DNA of 64,000 bases, taken from positions 474,009 through 538,008 of the forward strand of contig RXJG01000004.1 in assembly GCA_003963365.1 (NCBI GenBank), written 5' to 3'. Source of the stretch: Sphingobacteriales bacterium (lineage in GTDB: Bacteria > Bacteroidota > Bacteroidia > Chitinophagales > Chitinophagaceae). Shown here one piece after another: positions 7,242-15,736 of this stretch; positions within the stretch are counted from its first letter, which is position 1; each line of letters starts with the position of its first letter. A model generated the notes under the pieces. That model did not search any database. It was not told the DNA's origin and saw only the letters and a program-made list of their open reading frames with translations. The position numbers were made by a program, and so were the translations under genes.

Positions 7242-9677
7242 ATGAAAAAAATACTTTCTTTTTTGGTGGCATCAGGCTACTGTTTGTTGTTGCCGGCACA
7301 GCCTGGTAAATTTAAACAATCCTATTCTGTATTACTTCCCAATGGATGGACATTATCTCCTGCAGGAAGATCATTACCATTAGGTGATTTGCCATTGAAT
7401 ATTGCCGTATCAAAAACCAAAAAGTTGATGGCAGTTACCAATAACGGGCAAAGTGTGCAGAGCATTCAGTTAATTGATCCCATTAAAGAAAGGGTGCTGG
7501 ACAATATTGAAATACCAAAATCATGGTATGGACTAAAGTTCAGTGCAGATGAAAAATATTTGTATGCCAGCGGTGGTAATGATAACTGGATTTTGAAATA
7601 TGCCATTGTCAATAATAAATTAAAACTGAACGACAGTATAAAGCTCGGCGGAAAATGGCCCAATAAAATTTCACCCTCCGGTATAGAGATAGATGATGCG
7701 GCAAATAAAATGTATGTAGTAACAAAAGAAAACAATTCTTTTTATGCAATTGATCTCGCAACCAAAAAAGTATTGCAGCAAATTTCGTTGGGAGCAGAGG
7801 CTTATGCCTGTTTACTTTCTCCCGATAAAAAAGAATTGTATATATCATTATGGGGAGGAGATAAGGTTTTAGTTTATGATGTGAAACAAAAAAAGATTAC
7901 TGATGAAATAAATGTTGGCGATAATCCAAATGAATTATTACTCTCAAAAACAGGAAAGTATTTGTTTGTGGCTAATGCAAATGATAACAGTGTTTCCGTT
8001 ATCAATATCAAACAAAGAAAAGTACTGGAAGTCTTAAATACTGCATTGTATCCCAATGCACCAATAGGATCGGCCGCAAACGGGTTGGCTTTATCTGCCA
8101 ATGAAAGAACATTGTACATCGCCAATGCTGATAATAATAGTTTAGCGGTATTTGATGTTACTGCTCCCGGAAGCAGTAAATCAAAAGGATTTATTCCCGT
8201 GGGATGGTATCCCACCAATGTTAAAGTAATTGGCCAAAAAATATTTGTTGCCAACGGAAAAGGGTTTCAATCTTTTGCCAATCCAAATGGGCCAAATCCT
8301 GCAGGAAAAAAACAAAAAGTAAAATACCAGGAGGCCGATAACGAAGGGGAGGCAGGAACGCAATATATAGGAGGTTTAATGAAGGGAACCATGAGTATCA
8401 TTGATGAACCATCAGCAGCAAAACTGGCAGCTTATTCAAAAACAGTTTATAAAAATACTCCTTATACCAAGGATAAAGAATTACATGCCGAAGGTGAAAA
8501 AGGAAACCCCATCCCCATGAAAGTGGGTGATCCCTCGCCTATTAAATATGTTTTTTACATTATAAAAGAAAACAGGACCTATGACCAGGTACTGGGCGAT
8601 ATGCCGGAAGGAAATGGTGATACCAGCCTGGTATTATTTGGAGAAAAAATTACACCCAATCAACATAAACTGGCCAGAGATTATGTGTTGCTTGATAATT
8701 TTTATGTAGATGCGGAAGTAAGTGCAGATGGTCATAACTGGAGCATGGCTGCCAACGCAGTTGATTATTTAGAAAAAACATGGCCTACCGATTATGGTGG
8801 CCGTGGCGGCAGTTATGATGCGGAGGGGAACAGGGCTATCGCCAATCCACCCAAAGGTTTTATATGGGATCATTGTAAAAGAGCCGGTATAACGTATAGA
8901 ACTTATGGCGAGTTTGCTGATGATTATAAACCAAACATACCGGTAATAAAAGATCATTTCTGTACTTACTACACCAGTTGGGATCAAAGAGTAAGAGACA
9001 CTGCAAGAGCCAACCAGTGGAAAAAAGATTTTGATTCGCTGGTGGCGGTAAATGCTTTACCACGGTTAAGCACATTGCGTATCATCAACGACCATACAGA
9101 AGGGTTAAGTATTGGCCGCCCCACACCATTTGCACATGTGGCCGATAATGACTGGGGCGTGGGAATGTTTGTTGATTATTTATCGCATAGCCCTATATGG
9201 AAAGAAAGTGTGGTATTTATTTTAGAAGATGATGCACAAAATGGTCCCGATCATGTGGATGCACATCGAAGTCCTGCATTTGTAGTAGGACCTTATGTAA
9301 AAAGAAAATATGTGGATCACACCATGTATTCCACTTCATCAATGCTGCGAACTATTGAATTGATATTAGGAATACCGCCGATGAGTCAGTATGATGCTGC
9401 CGCAGTTCCAATGTGGAGATGTTTTACAGCTACACCTGATTATACATCATACAATGCCTTACCGGCCCAAATTGATATTACTGAAGTAAACACTAAAGAA
9501 ACAGCCAGTGCTAAACTCAGTGCCACTTTCGATTTTATTAAAGAAGACCGGGTTCCCGATTTATTGTTCAGCGAAGTAATATGGAAAGCAGTAAAAGGCG
9601 AGGACAGCAAAATGCCTGCACCAAGAAGAAGTGCTTTTGTAAAGCTGGTGGATAAAGATAAAGGCGGCGATGATTGA
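7242..9677 (+). CDS. YVTN beta-propeller / phosphoesterase fusion protein
   Basis: An 811-residue exported two-domain protein. The signal peptide ends near P-A-Q-P-G. Residues of roughly 40-330 form repeated YVTN/YncE-type propeller blades, such as L-Y-I-S-L-W-G-G-D-K-V-L-V-Y-D-V and L-F-V-A-N-A-N-D-N-S-V-S-V-I. Residues of roughly 430-730 are a PF04185-type phosphoesterase domain. It carries K-E-N-R-T-Y-D-Q-V, where the family has E-N-x-S-F-D with a Ser/Thr nucleophile, then D-G-H-N-W-S and a histidine/aspartate-rich E-D-D-A-Q-N-G-P-D-H-V-D-A-H-R metal block. The family includes acid phosphatases and phospholipase C. It lies between the two AP-superfamily paralogues, suggesting sequential dephosphorylation of one extracellular substrate. 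Confidence 0.88.
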   Translation: MKKILSFLVASGYCLLLPAQPGKFKQSYSVLLPNGWTLSPAGRSLPLGDLPLNIAVSKTKKLMAVTNNGQSVQSIQLIDPIKERVLDNIEIPKSWYGLKFSADEKYLYASGGNDNWILKYAIVNNKLKLNDSIKLGGKWPNKISPSGIEIDDAANKMYVVTKENNSFYAIDLATKKVLQQISLGAEAYACLLSPDKKELYISLWGGDKVLVYDVKQKKITDEINVGDNPNELLLSKTGKYLFVANANDNSVSVINIKQRKVLEVLNTALYPNAPIGSAANGLALSANERTLYIANADNNSLAVFDVTAPGSSKSKGFIPVGWYPTNVKVIGQKIFVANGKGFQSFANPNGPNPAGKKQKVKYQEADNEGEAGTQYIGGLMKGTMSIIDEPSAAKLAAYSKTVYKNTPYTKDKELHAEGEKGNPIPMKVGDPSPIKYVFYIIKENRTYDQVLGDMPEGNGDTSLVLFGEKITPNQHKLARDYVLLDNFYVDAEVSADGHNWSMAANAVDYLEKTWPTDYGGRGGSYDAEGNRAIANPPKGFIWDHCKRAGITYRTYGEFADDYKPNIPVIKDHFCTYYTSWDQRVRDTARANQWKKDFDSLVAVNALPRLSTLRIINDHTEGLSIGRPTPFAHVADNDWGVGMFVDYLSHSPIWKESVVFILEDDAQNGPDHVDAHRSPAFVVGPYVKRKYVDHTMYSTSSMLRTIELILGIPPMSQYDAAAVPMWRCFTATPDYTSYNALPAQIDITEVNTKETASAKLSATFDFIKEDRVPDLLFSEVIWKAVKGEDSKMPAPRRSAFVKLVDKDKGGDD

Positions 9678-9710
9678 TCAGTTACGTAACGATTAAATAA
9701 TCTTTGCTTA

Positions 9711-9740
9711 AAAGCCCGTTCACATACGGGCTTTTATTTT
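9711..9740 (+). terminator. Rho-independent terminator after the propeller-phosphoesterase gene
   Basis: A 9-bp stem AAAGCCCGT / ACGGGCTTT (9711-9719 and 9726-9734) is followed by T-A-T-T-T-T. It separates the 6139-9677 unit from the operon that begins at 9760. Confidence 0.8.
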
Positions 9741-9759
9741 GCTTATTAATTACCACCTG

Positions 9760-10872
9760 ATGAAAATTTTAGCAGCACTGTTGTTCCTCGCTGTTGAACT
9801 AAATTTTGTTTCACCAGCAGAGCAGCAACCTAAATATCCTCAATTAGAAAAACAAGATTCATTAACGGAAAACATTTTCCTGATCACTACGGATGGTTTT
9901 CGATGGAATGAAATTTTTAATGGGGCTGATTCCTTACTGATCAATGATAAAGAATATACCAAAGATCCTGAACTGTGTAAGCTTTTATACTGGTCAGATA
10001 ACCCGGAAGAAAGAAGAAAAAAACTGATGCCTTTTTTATGGAATGTAGTGGCGGTAAAAGGGCAATTACTGGGTAACCGTGAATTTAATAATGAAGTGAA
10101 TGTAAGCAACATCTTTGGTTTTTCTTACCCGGGCTATAATGAATTGCTTACCGGCACTACAGATATAATGGTCAATACAAACCGGAAACTGAACAACAGT
10201 AATCAGAGTTTTTTGGAGAAGCTGAATAAGGAAGACCGGTACCGGAATAAAGTAGCAGCCTTTACTTCATGGGATGTTTTCCCTTACATTTTCAATGAAA
10301 AAAGAAGCGGAATAGTCATTAACAGCGGGTATAAAAATGTGGAAGGAAAAGATTTAACCGAAGGGCAGCAAAAACTGAATACAGTTCAATCGCAGTTGGT
10401 GAATGAAAAGAAATCAACCCGCTATGATATGCTCACCTTCGTTTCTGCCAAAGAGTTCATTGATAAAAATCATCCTGAAATAGTATACATCGGTTTTGGT
10501 GAAACGGATGAATGGGCACACAGCGGCAGGTACGACATGTATTTGAAACAGGCCAACCAGTTTGATAAGTTCCTGGAAGAACTATGGTACTATGTTCAAA
10601 CGAATGATATCTATAAAAACAAAACCACTTTTATCATTACCACAGATCATGGCAGGGGCTATGAGTATGAGTCCAGCTGGAAACGTCATGGTCCACTCAC
10701 ACCAGGCTCTAAAAAAATCTGGGCTGCAATGATAGGCCCCGGAATAGTGCCCCTGGGAGAAATAAAGGTGGCAGGTGAATTAAAACAAAAGAATATCAGC
10801 AGACTTCTTGTTAATATGCTCGGAAAAGAAGATAAAACTGCAACTAATGACACTTTAATAGCAGTAAAATAA
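9760..10872 (+). CDS. Alkaline-phosphatase-superfamily phosphohydrolase, exported (paralogue 2)
   Basis: A 370-residue paralogue of the 6139-7227 protein. The ATG at 9760 starts a normal signal peptide (M-K-I-L-A-A-L-L-F-L-A-V-E); the upstream ATG would add seven residues and fall against the terminator. Inferred metal ligands are D45 (T-T-D-G-F-R-W), D250-x3-H254 (E-T-D-E-W-A-H), D297-H298 (T-D-H-G-R-G) and H310. S122 in F-S-Y-P-G-Y-N-E occupies the nucleophile position. It is the first gene of an operon whose next four genes belong to phosphonate-catabolism families, with 5 bp to the next start. That links this hydrolase to phosphonate or organophosphate supply; the exact substrate is unknown. 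Confidence 0.85.
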   Translation: MKILAALLFLAVELNFVSPAEQQPKYPQLEKQDSLTENIFLITTDGFRWNEIFNGADSLLINDKEYTKDPELCKLLYWSDNPEERRKKLMPFLWNVVAVKGQLLGNREFNNEVNVSNIFGFSYPGYNELLTGTTDIMVNTNRKLNNSNQSFLEKLNKEDRYRNKVAAFTSWDVFPYIFNEKRSGIVINSGYKNVEGKDLTEGQQKLNTVQSQLVNEKKSTRYDMLTFVSAKEFIDKNHPEIVYIGFGETDEWAHSGRYDMYLKQANQFDKFLEELWYYVQTNDIYKNKTTFIITTDHGRGYEYESSWKRHGPLTPGSKKIWAAMIGPGIVPLGEIKVAGELKQKNISRLLVNMLGKEDKTATNDTLIAVK

Positions 10873-10877
10873 TTTTT

Positions 10878-11474
10878 ATGACAGCCAGAACAATTGAAGC
10901 AGTAGTAGAAGAGATATTTTCTCTTTATGAATCTCACGGGGGCAAAGAATACGCTGGTGAAAAGGTTACTCAGTTAGAACATATGTGTCAATCTGCAGAG
11001 TTGGCAGAACAGGGTGAATACGATGAAGAGTTTATTTTAGCGGCCTTTCTGCATGATATTGGGCATATCTGTGTTTCTTCATTTGGTGAAAATAGCATGA
11101 ACGGGTATGGTACCATCAATCACGAAAAAGTGGGGGGAGAATTTTTAAAAGCCCGGGGTTTTTCTGAACGGCTGATAAGACTGGTACAGGGTCATGTAGA
11201 TGCCAAACGTTATCTGACCTGGAAGTATCCTGCCTACTATGAACAATTAAGTGAGGCCAGTAAAATAACCTTAGGATACCAGGGTGGAAAAATGCAAGAC
11301 GGGGAAGCCATATTATTTGAACAACATGCACTGTTTCCGTTGATGATTGAAATGCGCCGTATTGATGAAGCCGCTAAAGAATTAAACAAATCATTACCCG
11401 ATTTGGATAAGTATAAACTAATGATGACGGACTACCTCCGGAAGGAATCAAAAAATAAAGCGGTGTTATTTTAA
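10878..11474 (+). CDS. PhnZ-like HD-domain oxygenase (TIGR03276-type)
   Basis: A 198-residue cytoplasmic HD-domain protein of the type found in phosphonate operons. The characterised relative PhnZ is a mixed-valence di-iron oxygenase that cleaves (R)-2-amino-1-hydroxyethylphosphonate to glycine and phosphate. By an alignment recalled from memory, the metal ligands H34, H58, D59, H80, H104 and D161 of PhnZ correspond here to H35, H59, D60, H82, H106 and D163. The substrate-gate pair Y24/E27 corresponds to Y25/E28 (E-Y-A-G-E) and the phosphonate-binding lysine to K110. This full set argues for an oxygenase rather than a phosphohydrolase. The partner hydroxylase PhnY is not seen in the window. 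The next gene starts 10 bp downstream. Confidence 0.82.
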   Translation: MTARTIEAVVEEIFSLYESHGGKEYAGEKVTQLEHMCQSAELAEQGEYDEEFILAAFLHDIGHICVSSFGENSMNGYGTINHEKVGGEFLKARGFSERLIRLVQGHVDAKRYLTWKYPAYYEQLSEASKITLGYQGGKMQDGEAILFEQHALFPLMIEMRRIDEAAKELNKSLPDLDKYKLMMTDYLRKESKNKAVLF

Positions 11475-11484
11475 AACTAAATAA

Positions 11485-12165
11485 ATGGCTATTGAATTAG
11501 TAGTATTTGACATTGCCGGCACTACGGTAACAGATAAAGGAAATGTAAAAGAATCGTTTCTCAAAGCATTTAAACAGGCGGGTTATCCCGTTCCGGAAGA
11601 AGTAGTAAATAGTGTAATGGGCTACCGTAAGGTGGATGCCATAAAAATGCTGCTGGAAAAATATTATCCCCCGCAAAAGGAAAATGAAATACTGATAGCG
11701 GAAATACATTTTTCTTTTACCAGCGACATGATCCGTTTTTACGAGGAAACAGAGTTGTCACCATTACCACATGCTGCAGAAACATTTCAGCAGCTGAAAG
11801 AAAACGGTATTAAAATAGCTTTGAATACAGGCTTTACACAGGCAATTACTAACACTATCCTTAAACGAATTGGCTGGAATGATAATGGCACCGTTGATTA
11901 TGTAATATCAAGTGATGAAGTTCCGTATGGCCGGCCACATCCGCATATGATACAGAAAATTAAAAACGAATTGAACATTAAAGATGTACAGGCCATTGCA
12001 AAAGTAGGCGATACGGAAGTGGATATTGTTGAGGGACAAAATGCCGGATGCGGGTTAGTAATCAGTGTTACCACCGGTGCTTATACCCGTGATCAATTAA
12101 AAGAATATCACCCGGATTATATTATTGACAGCTTAGCAGAACTACCGGCCATCATTGAACAATAA
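11485..12165 (+). CDS. Phosphonatase-like HAD hydrolase (TIGR03351-type)
   Basis: A 226-residue HAD-superfamily protein. The nucleophile motif is F-D9-I-A-G-T-T: alanine replaces the usual second aspartate of D-x-D, as in phosphonoacetaldehyde hydrolase (PhnX). In the cap, M45-G-Y-R-K49 aligns with M-G-x-x-K of PhnX, so the Schiff-base lysine is kept, whereas the PhnX histidine three residues later is not (A52). The C-terminal HAD motifs K-V-G-D-T-E-V-D-I and Y-G-R-P-H-P are present. It probably acts on phosphonoacetaldehyde or a related carbonyl phosphonate. It sits between the HD and DUF5690 genes with 10-bp and 5-bp gaps, clearly in one operon. Confidence 0.82.
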   Translation: MAIELVVFDIAGTTVTDKGNVKESFLKAFKQAGYPVPEEVVNSVMGYRKVDAIKMLLEKYYPPQKENEILIAEIHFSFTSDMIRFYEETELSPLPHAAETFQQLKENGIKIALNTGFTQAITNTILKRIGWNDNGTVDYVISSDEVPYGRPHPHMIQKIKNELNIKDVQAIAKVGDTEVDIVEGQNAGCGLVISVTTGAYTRDQLKEYHPDYIIDSLAELPAIIEQ

Positions 12166-12170
12166 CATTA

Positions 12171-13487
12171 TTGAGCAAATCAAATATATATTCAGCAAAG
12201 GCAAAACGAATAGCTGTTGCAGTATATGCAGCAGTTATTGCTTTTTTAACTTATACCTGCGTGTATGCTTTTCGTAAGCCGTTTACCGTTGTAAATTTTG
12301 GAGGCACAAGTTTTGCCGGTGTTTCTTACCCCACAATGCTTATCATCAGCCAGGTAATCGGGTATATGCTCAGTAAATTTTACGGCATCCGGCTCATTGC
12401 TGAACTTAAAAGAGCCTCCCGCTGGAAAACCGGATTGTTCCTTATAATGGTTTCCTGGCTTGCTTTATTGTTGTTAGCGGTAGTGCCATCTCCATGGGGT
12501 ATTATTTGTATGGCCATTAACGGGTTTTCACTTGGTTTTATGTGGGGCATTGTTTTTAGTTATGTGGAAGGAAGAAAGGCAACCGATTTTATAGGATCAG
12601 TTATGGCGGTAAGCTTCATTTTCGCCGGGGGCTTCACCCGTTCTGCTGCCCTTTGGTTAAAAGATATATTGGGAATAAATGATTATTGGTTACCGTTTGT
12701 AACCGGGGCTGTTTTTATCATACCTATTTGCTTATTCATCTTTTTACTGGAAAAAATCCCGTTACCCGATAAGGAAGATAAAGAAGAACGGACAGAGCGT
12801 TTACCAATGGATGTGAATGAACGAAAAAAATTAATAACCCGGTTTTTTGCTGGCATTTTATTAATGGTCATCAGTTATTTCTTTTTAACCATCATGCGGG
12901 ATATACGGGATAACTATATGGTAGTTATGTGGAAAGAGCTGGGATATGGAAAAAATTACCAGTTATACGCTGGTACAGAAACGCTGATATCAATAGTGGT
13001 GCTGGCAATAATGGCATTAATGGTTTTTGTACGAAAAAACCTGCTGGCTTTTAAACTGGTGCATATAATAATTATTGCAGGTTTTATAATAAGCGGCGTA
13101 GCCTCCCTGCTTTTTATAAATGGCCGGTTAAATGGTAATTGGTGGATGCTACTTATTGGCCTGGGGCTTTACACTGCTTACATCCCGTTCAACTGTATTC
13201 TGTTTGAAAGAATGATTGCCCTTTTCAAATTAAAAGGGAATGCCGGTTTTCTTATTTATGTGGCCGATTCATTTGGCTACCTGGGCAGTGTTTTGATCAT
13301 GCTGATTAAAGAATTTTTTAGTTTCAATATCAGCTGGTCCCGGTTTTATTCGCAGGGGGTAGTTTGGTTTGCATTGCTGGGTATAATTTGTACCATTGTT
13401 TCATTGCAGTATTTTCTCAATCAGCATAAAGATAAATCAACAGGAAAATGGAAACTCGTTCCGCCATCGTCATTGGAGCCGGCATAG
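12171..13487 (+). CDS. DUF5690 family multi-pass membrane protein (MFS-like transporter)
   Basis: A 438-residue inner-membrane protein with about 12 hydrophobic segments in two halves, separated by a charged loop (about residues 203-224, P-D-K-E-D-K-E-E-R-T-E-R). The N-terminal K-P-F motif after the first segment (Y-A-F-R-K-P-F-T-V) resembles organophosphate/phosphate antiporters of the MFS. It starts at TTG; no ATG is available near and the spacing of 5 bp to the upstream stop favours this choice. The position between phosphonate hydrolase and oxidase genes suggests it carries the aminophosphonate or phosphate ester into the cytoplasm; this is inference. Its 3' end overlaps the next gene by 40 bp. 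Confidence 0.8.
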   Translation: MSKSNIYSAKAKRIAVAVYAAVIAFLTYTCVYAFRKPFTVVNFGGTSFAGVSYPTMLIISQVIGYMLSKFYGIRLIAELKRASRWKTGLFLIMVSWLALLLLAVVPSPWGIICMAINGFSLGFMWGIVFSYVEGRKATDFIGSVMAVSFIFAGGFTRSAALWLKDILGINDYWLPFVTGAVFIIPICLFIFLLEKIPLPDKEDKEERTERLPMDVNERKKLITRFFAGILLMVISYFFLTIMRDIRDNYMVVMWKELGYGKNYQLYAGTETLISIVVLAIMALMVFVRKNLLAFKLVHIIIIAGFIISGVASLLFINGRLNGNWWMLLIGLGLYTAYIPFNCILFERMIALFKLKGNAGFLIYVADSFGYLGSVLIMLIKEFFSFNISWSRFYSQGVVWFALLGIICTIVSLQYFLNQHKDKSTGKWKLVPPSSLEPA

Positions 13488-14578
13488 TTGGATTAGCAAC
13501 AGCAAGAGCATTAGCCATCAGGGGATTTTCTGTAAATGTTTTTGACAAAAATCATAAGGCCGTTGGTGCTTCGGTCCGCAACTTTGGAATGGTGTGGCCC
13601 ATTGGTCAGCCATCTGGTAATTTATTTGACAGGGCAATGATCAGCAGAAGTATATGGAAAGAAGTTTGTACAGAAGCGGGTATTTGGTATGATGATACCG
13701 GAAGTCTTCATTTAGCCTATCATCCGGATGAATGGACCGTGTTACAGGAATTGAATACGCTTTTTTTAAAAGAAAGAAAAACTGCTTTATTAAATAAAGA
13801 ACAAACACTGGCCCGGTCGGAAGCCATTGTTGAAAACGGATTGATCGGGAGTTTGTTTAGTGCTACGGAAGTGATTGTTGATCCAAGACAGGCTATTGAA
13901 CTGATACCGGCTTACCTGGAAGAAAAATATGATGTAACATTTCATTGGGGTAAATGTATCAGCTTTATTACTGATAATACAGCCTTTATTGGTAACCACG
14001 AAGAATATGAAGCTGATTTATTTTTTATTTGTACCGGTGCTGATTTTGAAACCTTATACCCAGAGGAATTTGACCGCTTGCAAATAACAAAATGTAAACT
14101 GCAAATGATGCGGTTTGCACCGCAACCACAATTCTGGAAAATCGGTCCGTCTTTATGCGGAGGGTTATCATTAGCGCATTACGGCAGTTTTAAAGCAGCC
14201 CCTTCTCTGCCGGCATTACGTAAACGGTATAATGATGAAATGAGTGAATATATGGATTGGGGAATACATGTAATGGTATCTCAAAACGAAAAAGGAGAAC
14301 TTACCGTAGGCGACTCACATGAATATGGATTAACCCACGACCCTTTTGATAAAGACTTTATCAATAAAATGGTGATTGATTATCTTAAAACTTTTGCCAA
14401 ATTCAAATCCTATCAGCTGGCGGAAACCTGGAACGGAGTGTATGCTAAAATGACCAATGGCGATACCGAAATATTCTTTTCGCCGGATAAAGACGTCTAT
14501 ATCCTTAATGGAGTGGGCGGGGCGGGGATGACTCTGAGCTTTGGACTGGCAGAAGAATCTGTTAATAGCATTATCTGA
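13448..14578 (+). CDS. FAD-dependent oxidoreductase, TIGR03364 type (phosphonate-associated)
   Basis: A 376-residue DAO-type flavoprotein. The N-terminal dinucleotide fold V-I-G-A-G-I-V-G-L-A-T-A-R-A-L-A is followed by V-F-D-K. A second FAD-contact block occurs near the C-terminus (I-L-N-G-V-G-G-A-G-M-T-L-S-F-G). Family members are repeatedly found in phosphonate-degradation clusters and are thought to oxidise aminophosphonates such as 2-aminoethylphosphonate or its N-methyl form. In this operon it could supply the aldehyde for the HAD enzyme in place of the missing transaminase PhnW, which is inference. The ATG overlaps the DUF5690 coding sequence by 40 bp, implying translational coupling. 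It is the last gene of the operon; I see no strong terminator. Confidence 0.82.
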   Translation: METRSAIVIGAGIVGLATARALAIRGFSVNVFDKNHKAVGASVRNFGMVWPIGQPSGNLFDRAMISRSIWKEVCTEAGIWYDDTGSLHLAYHPDEWTVLQELNTLFLKERKTALLNKEQTLARSEAIVENGLIGSLFSATEVIVDPRQAIELIPAYLEEKYDVTFHWGKCISFITDNTAFIGNHEEYEADLFFICTGADFETLYPEEFDRLQITKCKLQMMRFAPQPQFWKIGPSLCGGLSLAHYGSFKAAPSLPALRKRYNDEMSEYMDWGIHVMVSQNEKGELTVGDSHEYGLTHDPFDKDFINKMVIDYLKTFAKFKSYQLAETWNGVYAKMTNGDTEIFFSPDKDVYILNGVGGAGMTLSFGLAEESVNSII

Positions 14579-14656
14579 CCGCAGGCATAACATTTTGCTA
14601 ATCTTTTATTGATGATAAGCTAATCTTCAATTAACTTTTAGTTTTTGTATGGTATA

Positions 14657-14664
14657 TATGTTTG
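14657..14664 (+). promoter_or_regulatory. Bacteroidetes -7 promoter box (TATGTTTG) of the PAP2 gene
   Basis: TATGTTTG matches TAnnTTTG. It lies inside the longest reading frame of the PAP2 gene, so transcription would begin near 14671. That makes the ATG at 14681 the only usable start. Confidence 0.55.
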
Positions 14665-14680
14665 CACCAATACTGTTATA

Positions 14681-15343
14681 ATGCAAACAATACGTACACT
14701 ATATGAAGAAAATAAAAAGTTTTTCAATGGATACTTTTTATTTACCGTTTTGTCATTGGTTTTGTTGTTGACATTTTCTAAAGCCGGCTCCTTTCTTTTA
14801 CTAAATACCTGGCATTATACATGGGCCAATAATTTTTTCAGGGTATATACTTTTTTGGGCGATGGTATTTTCTCTTTATTGCTGGTGTTATTTTTTTTAT
14901 TAAGGAAAAAATATCGTTTAACTATTAACCTCCTTACTGCTTTTTTATTATCGGGCTTAGTTTCGCAGGTATTTAAAAACCTTATTTACTCACCCCGTCC
15001 CCGGATGTTCTTTCTTCAAAACCAATATGATTATTTTATCGGGGGAGTTTCATTATCCAATGCGTCGGGTTTCCCTTCCGGTCATACCGCCTCTGCATTT
15101 GCAGCAGCTACCATATTAACCCTGTTCAGTTTAAATAAAAGATACACACCTTACTTTTTACTGGCAGCCGTTATGGTTGGTTATTCCCGTATTTACCTGG
15201 CACAACATTTTTTAGGCGATGTGGTGGCCGGTGCTTTTGTGGGTGTGGCATTTGCTTTAATAAGTTATTGGCTTATACAGGTTATCCGGCCGCTAAGCTG
15301 GAAGTGGTATCCTCCCCGCTATTTTAAACAACTAACCCAGTAG
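14681..15343 (+). CDS. PAP2-family membrane phosphatase
   Basis: A 220-residue inner-membrane lipid phosphatase with about six transmembrane helices. The three PAP2 motifs are complete: K-N-L-I-Y-S-P-R-P-R, P-S-G-H-T-A-S-A-F, and S-R-I-Y-L-A-Q-H-F-L-G-D. Substrates in this family are phosphatidic acid, undecaprenyl pyrophosphate or lipid A phosphates. It is followed 3 bp later by a GtrA-type protein and then a GT39 glycosyltransferase, which favours a role in recycling or trimming polyprenyl-phosphate or lipid A. The start was set at 14681 because a promoter box overlaps the longer frame. Confidence 0.88.
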   Translation: MQTIRTLYEENKKFFNGYFLFTVLSLVLLLTFSKAGSFLLLNTWHYTWANNFFRVYTFLGDGIFSLLLVLFFLLRKKYRLTINLLTAFLLSGLVSQVFKNLIYSPRPRMFFLQNQYDYFIGGVSLSNASGFPSGHTASAFAAATILTLFSLNKRYTPYFLLAAVMVGYSRIYLAQHFLGDVVAGAFVGVAFALISYWLIQVIRPLSWKWYPPRYFKQLTQ

Positions 15344-15346
15344 CGA

Positions 15347-15730
15347 ATGCTTTTAGTTGCTGCAGCAAAATTCATCAAATTTGGATTGGTAGGAGTTACG
15401 GGTATTATTGTTGATTTTTCTGTTACCTGGTTTTGTAAAGAAAGATTACGCTGGAATAAATTTTTAGCAAATTCCGTTGGCTTTACGCTTGCTGTGATCA
15501 ATAACTACATATTAAACCGGGTCTGGACTTTTGAAAGCCATAACCGGCAGGTAGCCCTGCAGTTTTCTCTTTTTTTATTAGTATCACTGGCAGGTTTACT
15601 AATTAATAATTTTTTATTGTGGTTATTGCTGAAGCAAACGCAGAAGAATTTTTATCTCGTTAAATTAATAGTAACAGGTATTGTTTTCTTCTGGAATTAT
15701 TTTGCCAACAGCTATATCACTTTTAAATAA
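15347..15730 (+). CDS. GtrA-family membrane protein
   Basis: A 127-residue protein with four transmembrane helices and the GtrA pattern F-x-K-F-G-L-V-G-V-T-G at the start and W-N-Y-F-A-N-S-Y-I-T-F near the C-terminus. GtrA-like proteins are thought to flip or present polyprenyl-phosphate-linked sugars across the inner membrane for a partner glycosyltransferase. The partner is the GT39-type protein starting 6 bp after its stop. Confidence 0.87.
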   Translation: MLLVAAAKFIKFGLVGVTGIIVDFSVTWFCKERLRWNKFLANSVGFTLAVINNYILNRVWTFESHNRQVALQFSLFLLVSLAGLLINNFLLWLLLKQTQKNFYLVKLIVTGIVFFWNYFANSYITFK

Positions 15731-15736
15731 ACCGGT

